Shown here piece after piece: positions 1 through 10,040 of a stretch of 64,000 nt of DNA. The stretch lies in assembly GCA_009741485.1 (NCBI GenBank), contig CM019230.1, positions 6,172,377-6,236,376 of the forward strand, in the 5' to 3' direction. This stretch comes from Malurus cyaneus samueli. Its lineage: Eukaryota; Chordata; Aves; Passeriformes; Maluridae. The position numbers and the translations under genes were made by a program. The notes beneath the pieces were generated by a model. That model had not been told where the DNA came from, ran no database searches, and saw nothing but the letters and a program-made list of their open reading frames with translations. Positions within the stretch are counted from its first letter, which is position 1. Every line of letters begins with the position of its first letter.

Positions 1-725
1 GCACGGACAGACACACAGACAGGAGACACTCAGCAAGGGCTGCACCTCAGCAAACAACCGGGGTTTGTCCCCTCTCTAACCTTTAGGGTTGAGACATGAG
101 ACAGATCTTACCCTGACAAAGGGGCTTGGCATATTCCAGCCCGCATGGAATGGAGCCCACAACTACCCTGAAACTGCAGCCAGGCATAAAGCAGGATTTG
201 TCTGCTTGAAAATCACAGTTGTGTAACACGAATACAGTTTTTCTGGGAAACCTGACGAACAGCACTCAGGCTGTTAACACTCAGCTGCCCGCAACCCAGG
301 CAAAGGAACAGACAGGAGGAACAGCCACGAACCATGACCCTTTACGGATAAGAAGGAGCAGCATCCTCGCAGTGCTGAGCAAGCCGAGCCGCAGAGCTGC
401 CCGTCCCCCACATCTCCCCCGGGAGCTCGTACCGGCCCCCACCCGCTGCCGCGCCCCGACCGAGGTGACCGCCGGGAGGGGCGGCCCCGGCCCTTCCTCC
501 GAGACGGGCATCCCCCGGTGCTGAAACTCCCCCGTGCCCGGGGAGCTGTGCCAGCCCGACCCCAAGGCGCTGACACCCCCCGGCCTCCTCGGGACAGCAC
601 CGGCGCTCCCGCCCGGCTGAGGGGGGTGGCGGGGCCGGGCAAGCGGACACTGCGGGGAGGCGATGGGAAGCGAAGGGCCGGGGGCCGGAGGTGCCCGGGC
701 GATGCCCCCGAGCCGCGGTACTCAC
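1..725 (-). other. GGA3: GGA3 intron 1 (5' part), CpG-rich towards the right
   Basis: The GGA3 donor GT lies at 725-724, so everything to its left is the first intron of GGA3, which continues past the window edge. From about 380 rightwards the sequence is strongly GC- and CpG-rich, forming the left half of the island shared with MRPS7. Several long open frames on both strands here are composition artefacts of the island. I see no further exon. Confidence 0.75.
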
Positions 726-762
726 TCAGCCACGACTCCAGGCTCTCCCCCGCCTCCGCCAT
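726..762 (-). CDS. GGA3: GGA3 first coding exon (partial): Golgi-associated, gamma-adaptin-ear-containing, ARF-binding protein 3
   Basis: This 37-nt exon encodes the N-terminus MAEAGESLESWL plus one base, then splices at a CTGA|GTGAGT donor in phase 1. The residues match the conserved start of GGA3, just before its VHS domain, and are one residue shorter than the mammalian start as I recall it. GGA proteins are monomeric clathrin adaptors: the VHS domain binds acidic-dileucine sorting signals, the GAT domain binds ARF-GTP, and the ear binds accessory proteins, moving cargo between trans-Golgi and endosomes. The ATG context GGCAACATGG is good. The remaining exons lie to the left, outside the window. 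Identification rests on this short match plus synteny: GGA3 is head-to-head with MRPS7 in human. GGA1 or GGA2 would be the only alternatives and do not fit the neighbours. Confidence 0.85.
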
Positions 763-880
763 GTTGCCGGAGCGACCGGGCCCGCCCCGCCCGCGCGAGC
801 GCGGCGCGCAGGGGGCGGGGCTCAGGATGACCACGCCCACTCCAGGCTGGCCCCCCCAGGCGGCGGCGCGCGCAGGGAAG
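763..880. promoter_or_regulatory. Bidirectional CpG-island promoter of GGA3 and MRPS7
   Basis: Only 118 bp separate the two divergent start codons, so both 5'UTRs and the core promoter must fit here or overlap the coding exons. The stretch is very GC-rich. It contains CCGCCCCGCCC near 782-792 and GGGGGCGGGG at 811-820, which are SP/KLF GC boxes on opposite strands, and a CCACGCCCAC box near 831-840. No TATA box is visible. The surrounding CpG island spans roughly 400-1060. Confidence 0.8.
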
Positions 881-3727
881 ATGGCGGCGCCCAGCGCGGT
901 GGGGCTGAGCCGGAGGCTGCGGGCCTGGCTGCCCCGGTGAGCGGCCACAGGGGCCGGGGGGGCTCCCCGGGGCGCACGGGAAACTCTGGGGTCTGTGCCC
1001 CACCGGGGGAAAACGGGCAGCGCGGGGGGAGAGCAGGGGGTGGCTCAGCGGGAGCACATGAAGGGTGTGGGGAGAGTGTGCAGCGCTCCGGGAGCACACG
1101 GAGAGGGCGCCCGCCTGTTTGTGCCGGGATCGTACAGGGATGGGGTTACCACGGTTGGAAGAGACCTTTAAGGTCAACCAGTCCGACCATCCGCCCAACA
1201 CTGCCACTTTAACACTGAACCACGTCAGGGGGTTCAAGCGCCTCCTGAACAGCTCCAGGGGTGGTGACTCCACCGCCTCCCTGGGCAGACACTTCCAATT
1301 TCTGGCCACAGGAACAGTGAAAAAAAAGATAGAATCCCGCATTGAGCTGCTCGCCCCACTGCCACGAGGTGCCTTTCACATCTAACATGTCCTTTTTGAG
1401 GCGTGTTCACATCTCGACATCCCTACATCCCTGTCACGACACGTGCATTGGGTTACAGCCCCTTCTCTTGTTCCTTGCAGGATCATGCCGGTGAGATGGA
1501 GCCGCTACGATCCCAGTTACCTGGAGCCAGAAGTGAACAAGGAATTGTATCAGAAACCTCCGGAGAAGCTGACTGAAGAGGAAAGGGAACAAATGGAACT
1601 TAAGGCTGTTCGACCCATCAAAGCTGCTCCTCCCACTCTCTCCAGCTCCGTGTTCAGCGATCCCATGGTCAGGTCAGAGAAAGCAGCAGTTCCTCCTCTC
1701 TCCAAAAATGCCTGGGAGCTGTGCTGCTATCCTCAGCTTTCATCTGCTCATTGCCTCCTGTTACAGCACAATCCCTTTATTCTGGGTTAATCTTTTCCCA
1801 TCAACCAGTTCATTGTCCTACAGTGATTAGAGATAATTACAGCAGATCTGGCAGCACCCACATTTAACCATGGGAACAACACAAAGGGAGGGGGGTGGGG
1901 GGTTTATTCCTGTGGGTGATAAAATCAGAATTCATATCAGACCCCATCTGACTTTGTGTTTACAGCAAATTCACCAATATGATGATGAAGAATGGAAATA
2001 AAGTGCTGGCCAGAAGCCTCATGTCTCAGGTAAGAATTCATGTTTCTTCTCACTATTATGTTAAAACAAGACAAAATGGAAGGCTGGGATGTCAAACCCA
2101 CTGGAATTGGGAATTTCCAGAACTTAGGTGATCCATCTCTGTGGTCCTGATGTGTTTCCCTCTGCCACATGTTGCTCTCAGCACGATTCCTCTGATAAAC
2201 CAGGATTTGTTTGATAAGGGGTACATTGCCCCAGCTTCCTCAGCTCACAAACCAGGTGACAGCTTCATGGAGAACCTTTTCTTTCCACCCTCCAGTATGT
2301 CTGTGTCCTTCTGTACTGCATAAACTCAGAGAATACTCTTAAAAGCATAATTTTCTCTAAAGATCATCTTTCTAGCATCTTATCTTGTTTATAACTTGCT
2401 CGTGAAGTCCCACAAATGTGCCACTTAGATGGCATAGCTTTGAGCCTTCTCACAGTAACTGAGTGGAGAATCCATCTGCTCTGCATTGTCTCCTTTCTTG
2501 CCTTTGTCCCAAGACTCTAGAGGCCATTAAGAGGAAGCAGCTGGAGAAGTACCACAAAGCTCCAGAAAATGAGAAGGAGGCAATTGAGTGCAACCCCTAC
2601 GTCATTTTCCACCAGGCTCTGAAGAACTGCCAGCCCATCATCGGGCTCAGCAGCATCACCAGAGGAGGCAAAACATACCAGGTGAGAAGGGGGGATGGGA
2701 GCACATCTGGGTGGTGTTGGGAGACAGTTAACTAGGGAGGCAGATGAACTGGTTTCCACCCCTTCAGATCAAGATTTCCTCTCCTTAGAAAGAGCCAATT
2801 GGCAATCTGGGTTAAAATAGCACCCAAGATCAGGACCCCCACCTATGGTAACTCCCCTGTTACAGAATCACTAAGGTTAGAAACGACTTCTAAGATAAGT
2901 CCAGCCACTAATCAGCAGTCTCTTTCTCTGACTAGATGTCTGGAAAAATATCCACCAAGTATTTTCCAAGGAGACAGAGATCATTAGCAAAAGAAAAGGC
3001 AGTCCTTGGACTACCAGTCCCATCCTTTCCACTGCTTCATGTTGCTTGGGGACACATCCCAAGGCCCGGGGGAGGTCAGCATGGCAAAAAGCATCACCTA
3101 GATCCAGTGTGATCTTTAAAACATGAGCAGAACCTGTCTCTGAATACAGGCTCTGCAGCCCTTGGTGCCTGAAGGAGAGGTGAGATGTGGAGGCATTTGG
3201 AATGAGATGATCTTTAAATCATTCTGTGATTCTGTGACTTCTCTGCATTCCATGCAGGGATGGGGTGACCATCTCCCATCTCTGCTCACACAAACCAGCC
3301 TGAATCCAGCTCCCACACAGGCCAGAATTTCCATTTTGGTAGCAGTTCCTATGGACAGAGCAGAGAATTGGCAGGGATGAGCTGTCGGGAGCGGGTTTGG
3401 ATGCAGAGAGCAGCACAGGGAACCCCTGCAGGTGCCAGCTGCTGCTGCTGTGGCTGCTGGGGAGGAGCAGTTGCTGATAACTGCCATGGTTGAACCCTTC
3501 CCCAGGTGCCCGTCCCACTGACGGACAATCGGAAGCGCTTCCTGGCCATGAAGTGGTTGATCACCGAGTGCAGGGAGAACAAGCACCGCCGGACGATGAT
3601 GCCAGAAAAGCTCTCCCAGGAGCTGCTCCTGGCCTTCAACAACGAGGGGCCCATCATCAAGAAGAAGCACGTCCTGCACAAGATGGCAGAGGCCAACCGG
3701 GCGTACGCCCACTTCCGCTGGTGGTAG
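881..3727 (+). CDS. MRPS7: MRPS7: mitochondrial small ribosomal subunit protein uS7m
   Basis: Coding exons are 881-936, 1481-1672, 1966-2029, 2514-2681 and 3506-3727, giving a 233-residue protein (human is 242). All junctions are GT/AG. Splice phases are 2, 2, 0, 0 and the frame is intact. The N-terminus is rich in Arg with no acid ([11 protein letters not shown]), as expected for a mitochondrial presequence. The body matches uS7m: a KFTNMMM stretch, KVLARSLM, then [15 protein letters not shown], a loop ending [19 protein letters not shown] residues, and the C-terminal [16 protein letters not shown] block. uS7 proteins bind the 3' major (head) domain of small-subunit rRNA near the E site, and MRPS7 does this for 12S rRNA in the 28S subunit. 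The start codon has a good context (GGGAAGATGG) and lies in the shared CpG island with GGA3. The gene ends tail to tail with MIF4GD. Confidence 0.97.
1140..1320 (-). mobile_element. CR1 LINE fragment in MRPS7 intron 1
   Basis: The sequence GGTTGGAAGAGACCTTTAAG followed by a GTCAACCAGTCCGACC-like segment, then CTCCAGGGGTGGTGACTCCACCGCCTCCCTGGGCAG, is the reverse complement of the CR1 3' region. It is diverged and truncated, so it is an old copy. A similar diverged extension may run to about 1400. Confidence 0.75.
2863..2960 (-). mobile_element. CR1 LINE fragment in MRPS7 intron 4
   Basis: CAGAATCACTAAGGTTAGAAACGACTTCTAAGATAAGTCC resembles the reverse-complement CR1 3' end (AGAATCA...GGTTGGAAAAGACCTCTAAGATCA). 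It is strongly diverged. Confidence 0.6.
3165..3240 (+). mobile_element. CR1 3' end fragment in MRPS7 intron 4
   Basis: GAGATGATCTTTAAATCATTCTGTGATTCTGTGAC matches the sense-strand CR1 3' terminus, which ends in ATTCTGTGATTCTATGA-type octamer repeats. It is in the opposite orientation to the neighbouring copy at 2863. Confidence 0.6.
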
Positions 3728-4245
3728 GGACCCTGCACAGGACACGCTGCCACGGCCTGGGAGCAGAGCTGCAGGGCTGCCAGCCTGGGAGAGGGAAAGG
3801 TGGAACATCCCTCACAGGCAGCTTCTCATCTAACCCAGGAAAGCTCACACGAGCCCCACAAGGTTGTTTTTCTTTGTGCTTGTTGGATGGGGGAAGGGGA
3901 AGCTGAGTTACTGGCCCCAGCAGGGATGCTCCAGTTATTTCATAATCACTTCCCTGTGAAGACAAGCCTTAGATGTTTTTCTTACAGCAGCGCTAAACAA
4001 AACCATCTTTCACTTACCTGTTTCCTGGGGATCTGCAAGTCTCTCTGCTCTAGAAATCAGCAATGTTTTTGGCTGCACTAAGCTAAGAGCAGAGCTGGAT
4101 CCTCTTCCACAGCATAACGAGCCTTAGAGGGATTGGTACCACGGGCAATAAAAGGCCCTTTTCGATTTTTAGTTCTGATCATCAGCAACATTGTCTGCAC
4201 AGATTTGATGTGAATGTTAACGAGAAATAAAATCAGTTTTATGGG
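3728..4245 (+). other. MRPS7: MRPS7 3'UTR with two poly(A) signals
   Basis: After the TAG at 3725-3727 there are two canonical AATAAA hexamers on the plus strand, at 4147-4152 and 4226-4231. The second is followed by T/GT-rich sequence typical of a downstream element. A 3'UTR of about 440-520 nt is therefore likely. The exact cleavage site is inferred. Confidence 0.7.
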
Positions 4246-4419
4246 AAAGGTTTCCTGATTCCAGCCCTTTGTCTCTGTTCCTCCAGCTGCCCGGGTTGTG
4301 TACAGCCCCGAGGCCCTACACTGGAGCAGAAACTGAATTATCACAGCCTTAGGGCTTCAGTCAGGAGCAGCCCTTCAGTATTGCTCAGAGCTCAGCAGCT
4401 GCGCAGGAAGAAAGCAGGG

Positions 4420-5148
4420 CACATGTTAGTGGAAAACTTTTATTAGAAAAAAATCCTTCAATAGACTATTTTTTTCGGTTCTTCCTCTCCCATTCTTATA
4501 AGAAACATACCCTAGCTGAAACTCGCAAAATTCTGAAAAAAGTGACTTATTATAGAAAACCTATAAAACCCATTCTTACATGTGCTCATGGACCTCTCCA
4601 GTCGCAGGCTGCCCCGTGGCAGGTGTTCCTGGCTGTGGGAGAGGCTGTGTGCATGCAGGTGCAGCCAGATGCTGGAAGGAGTCTGGGAAAAACAGCACTT
4701 GGTTGAGCCCTTAGTGAGGCCACGGTGTGTTCTGTGACCTGTCCCAGAGAACCAGGCACAACCTGAGCTGGGAGATTTCCACACTGCCTCCCACAGCTCT
4801 GCTGGCTTTGGGGTGAAGCAAAACGTTCTCAACCTAAACTGTGCTTTCTTTAACACTCATAGAAAATGCTGGTGTGAGCTAGAAGCCTCCCGAGCCCTTT
4901 GCTGGCAGCAGCCCAATATTAAGACAAAATCAGTGGGAGAACTTGCTGGGTTAAGTGTGCCCTTCCCACCACTGTGAGCCTCCAAAGTCAGACCAGCACC
5001 AGCTGCATCTGACAGGAGGTGCACAGAAAGCTCTAGCCAGTATAAATCCTATTTACAGGAAGTGCTAGAAAATCAATGTGAAAAATTCCAACTTGGTACA
5101 AAGCTTGCTGGTGAAGGTTCTGGATCTCTCCTCCTCAGCTGCAGGAGG
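4420..5148 (-). other. MIF4GD: MIF4GD 3'UTR and poly(A) signal
   Basis: The minus strand carries AATAAA at 4444-4439 (TTTATT on the plus strand), the first good signal downstream of the MIF4GD stop codon. This implies a 3'UTR of about 700 nt that ends less than 200 bp from the MRPS7 poly(A) signal on the other strand. Confidence 0.65.
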
Positions 5149-7017
5149 TTAATCCGTCACTTCGCTGTAATAATATTTCTGGGCAGCGTCCGTCATCTTC
5201 CAGTCAGCAGCCCGGAACTCGATGATCTCCAGCAGCAGGAGCTGGGACAGGGAGCTGAGCCCCTCCTGCAGAAGGAAGCCATCTCGGAGGAGGGAGAAGA
5301 GCTCGTCCATCCGCTGGGAATTCATCTTCTCCAGCTGCTCACCGATGCGGTGGAGCTGCAGGACCAAGCAGTCCACCTTCAGAAGGAAGAGCAGATGGCT
5401 GAGCACAAAGCAATGGAGGCTCCTCTGCACCCCCAGGGCTGTGCTTTTCACAGGTCCTTGGCAGGACAAGAGGCACATCAGCAGCTCTTCCCTGCACTCA
5501 CCTCCTCCTCCTTCTGCAGGCTGTCGGGCTGTGCCAGCCGGAACAGGCAGTCATAAACTGGGTTCACCAGAGCCATCATGGGCATGTTGTTCACCTGCAA
5601 GGAGAGAGGAGGATTGCCAGCCTGCAGCCAGAAAACAGTCTGCAGCTATTTTAAATAGTTATTCCCTTGCTGCTCTCCAAAGGAGAAAGGAGCAGGATTT
5701 AGTTGTGCTGTATTAGTGGGATTTACATCAGAGATCAGACATTCGAGTCTCCAGGAACCAGAGGAGCTGAACAAATGATGTAAAAAACATCTATTTTTAA
5801 ATGTAAGCAGGTAGTCATGGGAAATACACTTGTTCCTACAGCATTTTTCCTGCCTGCAGCTCTACTTGCATCATTTTGACATCGGCTCAAAGCAGGAATT
5901 CAAGTTCACACAGTGCACAAAGGCCTGAAGACAAATTCCATCAACAAACCCCACAGCAACTAAACCAGTCCAATCTGGGACATCTGGGAGTAGGCAAATC
6001 AGGGGATTTCAAACACCAGGTACCCAATGAGGAAGCTGAGACTTTGTGACTTTGTTGCTGAAGACTCTGCCTCTCCAAGCCTGCTGCTTGCCTGTAGGTA
6101 GCACCAGCCCTGGCCCCCACAGCCCTGGGGCTCTGTAAAACATCCACCCAACACCCCTGCCCTGGTATCCTGGGATGCTCAGGCTCTTCTGGCACCCCAG
6201 GCAGCAGCAGCTGGGTGCTCCTGCTCTGTCTCCTCACCCTCAGGTAGTCGAAGATGTTGCAGATGAAGGTGACATAGCAGATCCAGGCCTGGAGCGAGCG
6301 GGTGCGCAGCTCCTCCCTGTCCTTGTACTCCTGCTGCAGCCGGTTCAGCAGGCTCCTCCGGAAGATGCTCTGGCCAACTTGTTTGCTCTCTGCCTACGAG
6401 CCCAAAAAAAGCAGGATGGAGGGATGAAATGGGTGCTAGAGGATGCAGAACCACACAGATACACTCCTGTGATTCCCTAAGAGGCAGAAAAGCTGCAACT
6501 CACTGCTTGTGCTGGCCTGCTCCTCTGGATGCTGCCACTGCCTGAGGCAAGTGACAGGAGAGGAAAGGTGGCCAAGGGGTCAGAGCACAGGGCTGGGACA
6601 AAGCTCTTTTTGGCCCAGCCAAGGGATAACCCACACTACACAGCCCAGGTGCTTCTCTGCCCAGACACAAGCTCTCACCTGGATGATGGTGTAGCAGATG
6701 CGCCCGGCCTCCTTGCTGAACACGCAGTCTTTGAGGGACTGGTCCACTATAATATTGGCCACTTTCTCCAGGTCCACGTTACTGGGGTCTGCAGAGAAGA
6801 GAAATACTGTTGGGACCCAGCCCTCTGGCTCCCAGTTGCTTTGGGGTACCTGGAAAGCAATCAAGGGCCCAGTACAATCATGTTAAATGGTGCAGAAACA
6901 GCACAGGGTAAAGGAGTTCATCAAAACCTGCTGACCTTTGAGGGCTGTTTTCAGCAGCTTCTGAGTCTCAGAGTCGAAGGACTGTATTTTGTACTCTTCT
7001 TTGCCTGTTTCCCCCAT
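5149..7017 (-). CDS. MIF4GD: MIF4GD (SLIP1): MIF4G-domain protein of histone-mRNA translation
   Basis: Minus-strand coding exons, 5' to 3', are 7017-6936, 6788-6679, 6393-6238, 5594-5502 and 5376-5149 (splice phases 1, 0, 0, 0). They give 222 residues, the same length I recall for human MIF4GD. The protein begins MGETGKEEYKIQSFD and ends AAQKYYYSEVTD. The whole chain is one MIF4G HEAT-like helical domain, with conserved blocks DLEKVANIIVDQSL, CVFSKEAGRICY, ICYVTFICNIFDYLR, MMALVNPVYDCLFRLAQPDS and LSQLLLLEIIEFRAADWK. The family member bridges stem-loop-binding protein on nonpolyadenylated histone mRNA to the translation initiation machinery. The first coding exon continues upstream as 5'UTR to an acceptor at 7073-7074, so a noncoding first exon must lie further right. 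The final acceptor (CTGAAG|GTGGAC) is slightly weak, but the frame and homology demand it. Confidence 0.96.
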
Positions 7018-7072
7018 GACTAGCGTCCTCCAAGGGCAAGAGTCAGGGCAATGGATGAGTTAGTGACAGTCC

Positions 7073-9351
7073 CTGTGGAAAGAGCACACAGGGCTTAGTT
7101 GGACAGAGCTTAGTTGGACAGACCATTTGCCATTCAGCAAATCCCAGGTAGTGCTGGAGAACAGGCTGTTTTCCTGACAACTCCTCACCCCAAGGAAACT
7201 CCTGTTATTAGGGCATCAATTCCAGCCCTAGAGCCAAGAAAATCCTCACTCCCACATCAGCCTAGGATAGAACTTCATGTTCAAAACTTCTGTATTTTTC
7301 TGGTATGAGAAACATGTTACAGACAAAGCAGACCCAAAATATACCTATCTCACCTTAGAATGCTTCCCTGTGGCTGTATCACAGGGAAGCACACATTGCT
7401 CCCTTGGGCCTTTAAAACACCAATTCAGCTGCTTTCATACAAAAGCCTGGGAAGAACCAAAGCCAGCACAAAAGCATTCAACACACGCTTACCAGAGCAC
7501 TTCTCCTTCACCACAGACAGGCTCCCTCAGCTCCCAGCACGACACAGCAAACTCAGAACCAAATCCCCAACTGCAACAGCTCCCATCTCGTCCCTCTGCA
7601 GTCAAGCACTGCTTCTGGAGCACCAACAGTGCTCCTAAATAGCCTCTAGATTGATTTTCTTCTGCTTCGTGACACAGCAGAGACAGCAAAAGGGTACGCG
7701 GGGTGCAGAGAGGAAGGGCTTGCTTTGACTCGCACACCAGAGGATCTGCTGGATGTGAAATGCTGGGGCTGGCCAGACCGGCAGCACAAATAGGAGAAGG
7801 CAATCTGCCAAATGAGTTTTGCTAGCTCATCAAAATTCCTCGGCAATTACTCACTCCTCTCTGCAAAGAGGTCCCTACCCAGATCAAAGCCCAAGAGCCT
7901 TTAGGGGCATGGGACAGGTACGGTGGGCACTCCCCTCACACACAGCACAACAGTAACTCAGAGCAGAGGGCAGCCCCACGGGGGTGACAGCCTGCCGAGC
8001 TGTTCTCACAGCCAAAGCTCTCACCTACCCTGGGACGGGCACAAAGGTTTCTTTCCCAGGTGAATTCACAAGCAGTTGGGTGCCCTCCGTGCCATGCCTG
8101 GTTGGCAAACGCCTTCCAGACGCCTCTCCTCTCTCTGCTCCTGCACTCATGCCATGCTGCAGTGCCAGTGGAGCAGCCCCGTGTCCCACCGGCAGCATCT
8201 CCACGCAGAAAGAGCCCGGCGAGAGCTCAGAGCCTCACGCAGCACAGCGGGAAGTGCCCGAGCCCGTCTGGCAGCGTCTGTGCCACCACCGCCCAGCCCC
8301 GCTCCCGGAGCGTCTGTCCCCACGGCTCCCTGGGACAGCCACGGCTGCCTTGAACTGCTGTGCCAAACAACCCCGCCCAGAGCAAACCACAGCGTGTGGA
8401 CACCAAGCCAGCCATGCCTCGTCTGCACTGAGACCCTGCTGCCAGCACCGCGCTGTCTGAGGGGCTGGGGACATGGGGCAAATGTGGGTACCGACTGCTC
8501 CTCTGCCACTGGCCCCTCCTGACGAGCTGTCCCGGGGACTGACACGGTTGGGGTCAGCACCCTCAATCTGCCGGTGATGCACCAGCTCAGTGCGGGCTCA
8601 CCCCTGGCAGGATGGGCTGGACAAGTCCCGGCCACTACAAGGAGAGAGAGAAGAGCAGAGTCTCCTCTGCCACCCCATATTACCTGTCCGAGGGGCTCTA
8701 CCACCCCCGGGACCCCACCCCATCCCCGCCGAGCCGCAGGTGGAACCCCCAGCGCCTAGACGCTTCTGGCCCGGGGCACCTGGACCACGAGCCCCCAGGA
8801 ACCCCCTCCGCTGCCTCCCGTCGCTCCAGCCCCGCGGCTGGCACAAGCCCAAGGGCCTCCGGACGGAGGCAGAGGTGGATCCCGGGGAGAGCAGCCCCGC
8901 TCTGCCCCGGGCAGGGCAGGGGGAGCCGGGCGCAGCCCCACCGACCTGCCGGCCGCCCCCGCTGTGTCCTCGGCGCGGGGCATCGCCGGCACGTCCCGGG
9001 CCCCGCGCCCTCCGGCACAGCCCAGGTTTCCTCTTAGGTCATTTCCTCGCCCGAGCCGGGGGAGGGACGGGCCGGGACGGGCGGAAGCGCGGCAGCGGCG
9101 GCAGCGCCACCGCCTGCGAGCGCCGGGGCACGCGGGCTGAGCCCGGGCACGGCCGGCTGCTCCTGGGGAACTCCCGGCCACACCCCGGCCTCTCCCAGGC
9201 ACGGTCCCCCCGGGCACGGCCGGCTGCCCCCGTTCCTCTGGGCACCCCCAGGCACGGCCGGGTGCCCCCCGGGTTACCCCCAGACACTCCCCGGGCACGG
9301 CCGCTGCTCCTCCGGCCCCCTCTCCGCCAGCGGGTCTCGGGCAGCACTCAC
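7073..9351 (-). other. MIF4GD: MIF4GD intron 1 (5'UTR intron)
   Basis: This lies between the 5'UTR acceptor at 7073-7074 and the proposed donor at 9351-9350. The left half is unremarkable. GC content climbs from about 7900 and becomes CpG-island-like from about 8690. The many long open frames on both strands there follow from GC-richness and show no recognisable protein. No other gene is seen. Confidence 0.6.
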
Positions 9352-9430
9352 CTCTCTGTCCCGGTCCCCCGCGGGGCTCTCCCGGCGCTTTCCGGGTGAC
9401 AACGGCGTGAATCCGCCCTCCCCTCGGGGT
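8690..9430. promoter_or_regulatory. MIF4GD: CpG island at the MIF4GD promoter
   Basis: This is a dense CpG stretch, with no TATA box, ending abruptly near 9430. Its right edge holds the proposed first exon, so the transcription start is expected near 9400-9440 on the minus strand. The island lies mainly inside the transcribed first intron. Confidence 0.65.
9145..9307. repeat. Degenerate GC-rich repeat (GGGCACGGCCGGCTGC type)
   Basis: Near-copies of GGGCACGGCCGGCTGC occur at 9145-9160, 9212-9227, 9251-9265 (GGCACGGCCGGGTGC) and 9293-9307 (GGGCACGGCCGCTGC), with a partial AGGCACGGT at 9197. The units are separated by C-rich spacers (CCCCCGGG, CTCCC). Spacing is irregular (about 67, 39 and 42 bp), so this is a decayed minisatellite rather than a clean tandem array. 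Confidence 0.7.
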
Positions 9431-9435
9431 CAGGG
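9352..9435 (-). other. MIF4GD: Probable noncoding first exon of MIF4GD
   Basis: The minus strand reads GGGACAGAGAG|GTGAGTGC here, a near-consensus splice donor with GT at 9351-9350, at the right edge of the CpG island. It would join the acceptor at 7073 ahead of the ATG. The upstream boundary is a guess from where the CpG island ends. Confidence 0.5.
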
Positions 9436-9439
9436 CAGG

Positions 9440-10040
9440 CTGCAGACGAGTGGTGTAACAAAAGCATAGAAAAAAAGTCCGTAAAGGGGAGATGCACTAA
9501 AGCAATGCCCTGCAACAGGAGCTGAGTACGGTATAACACACTTCACGTTTTTCCTCTCAAATCCCAACCATTTCACAAGGGAAGACCCCTCAGGGTGTGA
9601 AGCATTCACAGCAGAGCAGCCAGGCTGCTAAAACCAGGGAACAGCTGAAAAGAACTGTTCGGGAACATTTTCTGTAGCACTGCTTGGCCTGGCTGGATAC
9701 GAAGCCTGAACTCACGCACCAAGGATGTGAGGCTCAGGACTGGCCACCACAGCTTCAAAAGCCCCTCTAGGACACAGCAGTGGGACTGGGCTGCACAAAT
9801 CCCCCTTGGCTGATCCCTTTTGGTGCAGTTCTCAATAGCAATACCCGACAGAGGGTACAGTTGTGCCTACTGCTGAGGAGCACCCACAAGCCAGGAATGA
9901 GAAGGGAAATCCAAATGGCTCCTGTTGCCTCACGCTCTGGACCTTCATTATCCTCCCTTTCAGGCAGCAGGAGGGCCACAATGGTCTTGCAGGGTCCAGC
10001 ACAGGCAGTCAGAGGAAAGGAATAAACCAACTGCAGCCAG
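9440..10040. other. Intergenic stretch right of MIF4GD
   Basis: Ordinary non-island sequence. I see no exon with homology and no clear repeat. Confidence 0.5.

Noticed and set aside
274..1342. Long overlapping open frames on both strands across the GGA3/MRPS7 island
   Set aside because: They are GC-rich composition artefacts with Pro/Arg/Ala/Gly-rich translations. The real coding here is the two short exons 726-762 and 881-936.
3116..3808. 230-codon minus-strand open frame opposite MRPS7 exon 5
   Set aside because: It is the antisense shadow of a real exon extended through intron and 3'UTR; no homology.
8147..9399. Open frames of 140-269 codons near the MIF4GD promoter
   Set aside because: Same cause: stop codons are rare in CpG-island sequence, translations are low complexity, and no family is recognisable.
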